A stretch of 64,000 nt of DNA, taken from NCBI RefSeq assembly GCF_000524195.1, contig NW_020170485.1:179711-243710 (forward strand), in the 5' to 3' direction. Numbering within the stretch: position 1 is the first letter of the stretch; every line of letters begins with the position of its first letter. The translations under genes and the position numbers were made by a program. The notes below the pieces were generated by a model. The model had not been told where the DNA came from. It did not search any database and was given only the letters and a program-made list of their open reading frames with translations. Below are positions 62,994 through 64,000 of this stretch, piece by piece. The DNA comes from Echinococcus granulosus (Eukaryota; Platyhelminthes; Cestoda; Cyclophyllidea; Taeniidae).

Positions 62994-64000
62994 AGCTCAA
63001 ACGCAAATACACAAATGAAGGCGATTGTTACTTCCTCAGACAGTGTTTGCGACAAACAGAAAAGGAATGTCATAAATCTTGCTTATTTGATTTTCTCCTT
63101 CCTACAATAGACAAAAAGTTTATTTTGAAATAAGAATACAGTCTCTAATAATGTGGAATGTGGTGATTCAACGCGTTACCACGCTCATTCATCTGACCCA
63201 GCCTCCATGATGGTGGCAGAGAGCTGTGCAATGGGTGTTCCTTCCAGTTCCAAAGTTGACTGCCTAATTTTAGTGATTAGGTACTTTGTTTAAATAGCGC
63301 CTCGAGCTAAGCGGACACTTCATTCTTCGCAGATTGTATACTTACAATCGGGCTTATCCTCCATCCCGCCACCCGTACAAAGTGTCCCATTTAATTTGCA
63401 TACCTGCAAGTGGACGGGATGTACTGTTTTGCCTTACCCAATACCACTATTTCAGACAGTTTTTCTACACTTTCACCTCTTTTTAAACTATGTTATCGGT
63501 GTCATTGACGTCGTAGCCACAACTCAGTGCGGTGTTTTGGAGCAAGGCCTCACACAATAGGATACAAATACCTTTGAAGAAATGCCTAGGGATGATTGAG
63601 GTGGTTTTGGGTGGTGTTGAACACGTGCACAGTTCGGTATTTTCCCGGTGAAAAAGTGTGAATGAGTAACATTTTCGGCAGAAGGACCGCCCACCACGTG
63701 AGTTGGTAGATGGGTAACAAGGGGATGAAAGGAGAAAAAAGAGATGGTGAGTCTATCAGGCACATTGAGCTGAAGGTGAAGGAGGGAGAAGCAAAAATAT
63801 ACCTGAATTCGACACAATCAATTGACGAATGTCTCCCCCCCTCTCTGCTCCTCGGTCAATGTGGGCCTTCGAAGGGAGTCCTATCGTCCGGTCAGTCAAG
63901 TGGTGTCCACTGTGTGAGGCACAGAGACCTTCAAGGAATGATAAGTTTTTCCGCTTACGAAGATTGCGATGAAGATGGGAGTAGAGATAGTATTACTTGC
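62994..64000. other. Right-end region with no recognised gene
   Basis: Open frames on both strands are short and show no family resemblance. No RNA gene or repeat recognised. Confidence 0.5.

Noticed and set aside
63524..63817. Minus-strand frame of 97 codons
   Set aside because: No domain, signal peptide or splice evidence; looks like chance.

Overview
The window looks like nuclear DNA of a flatworm, most likely a tapeworm. That placement is an inference. It rests on spliced genes with GT-AG introns from 36 nt to about 21 kb, moderate GC, many decayed CATC/GATG tetranucleotide tracts, and the residue-level character of the two large proteins. No rRNA, CRISPR, operon or convincing tRNA was seen.

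Layout. (1) 1-640 is a CATC-type degenerate tandem repeat, followed by unassigned DNA. (2) About 1.9-44.8 kb, plus strand, is one large cGMP-dependent protein kinase (PKG) gene. I resolved 17 exons that splice in frame to 895 codons plus stop. They carry an MGN (myristoylation-type) N-terminus, a coiled coil, a pseudosubstrate segment, two cyclic-nucleotide-binding domains with the Thr typical of cGMP pockets, and an AGC kinase domain ending in the usual PKG tail. The first exon lies behind four evenly spaced CCAAT boxes. A second candidate promoter and first exon (CRE plus CCAAT, about 17.65 kb) has the right splice phase for a different acceptor of exon 2. (3) About 45.48-49.60 kb is a decayed endogenous parvovirus-like element with hairpin inverted terminal repeats. 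It contains broken NS1-type coding (HUH motif, Walker A, SF3 helicase signatures in different frames) and a downstream block in the capsid position that I cannot identify. (4) 53.25-60.89 kb, plus strand, is a complete mitochondrial aconitase gene: 10 exons, 781 codons plus stop, all Fe-S cysteines present, and two introns of exactly 36 nt. (5) 62.26-62.94 kb, minus strand, is a compact two-exon gene with a TATA box for a small secreted four-cysteine protein of unknown family.

The two large genes are housekeeping or signalling genes with no evident functional link. The viral insert sits between them, about 0.7 kb downstream of the PKG stop codon. The items most worth following up are the parvovirus-like element, the unidentified block in its capsid position, the dual N-terminus of the kinase, and the small secreted gene. 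Exon boundaries were assigned by hand from reading frame, splice sites and family resemblance. No alignment or database search was run.
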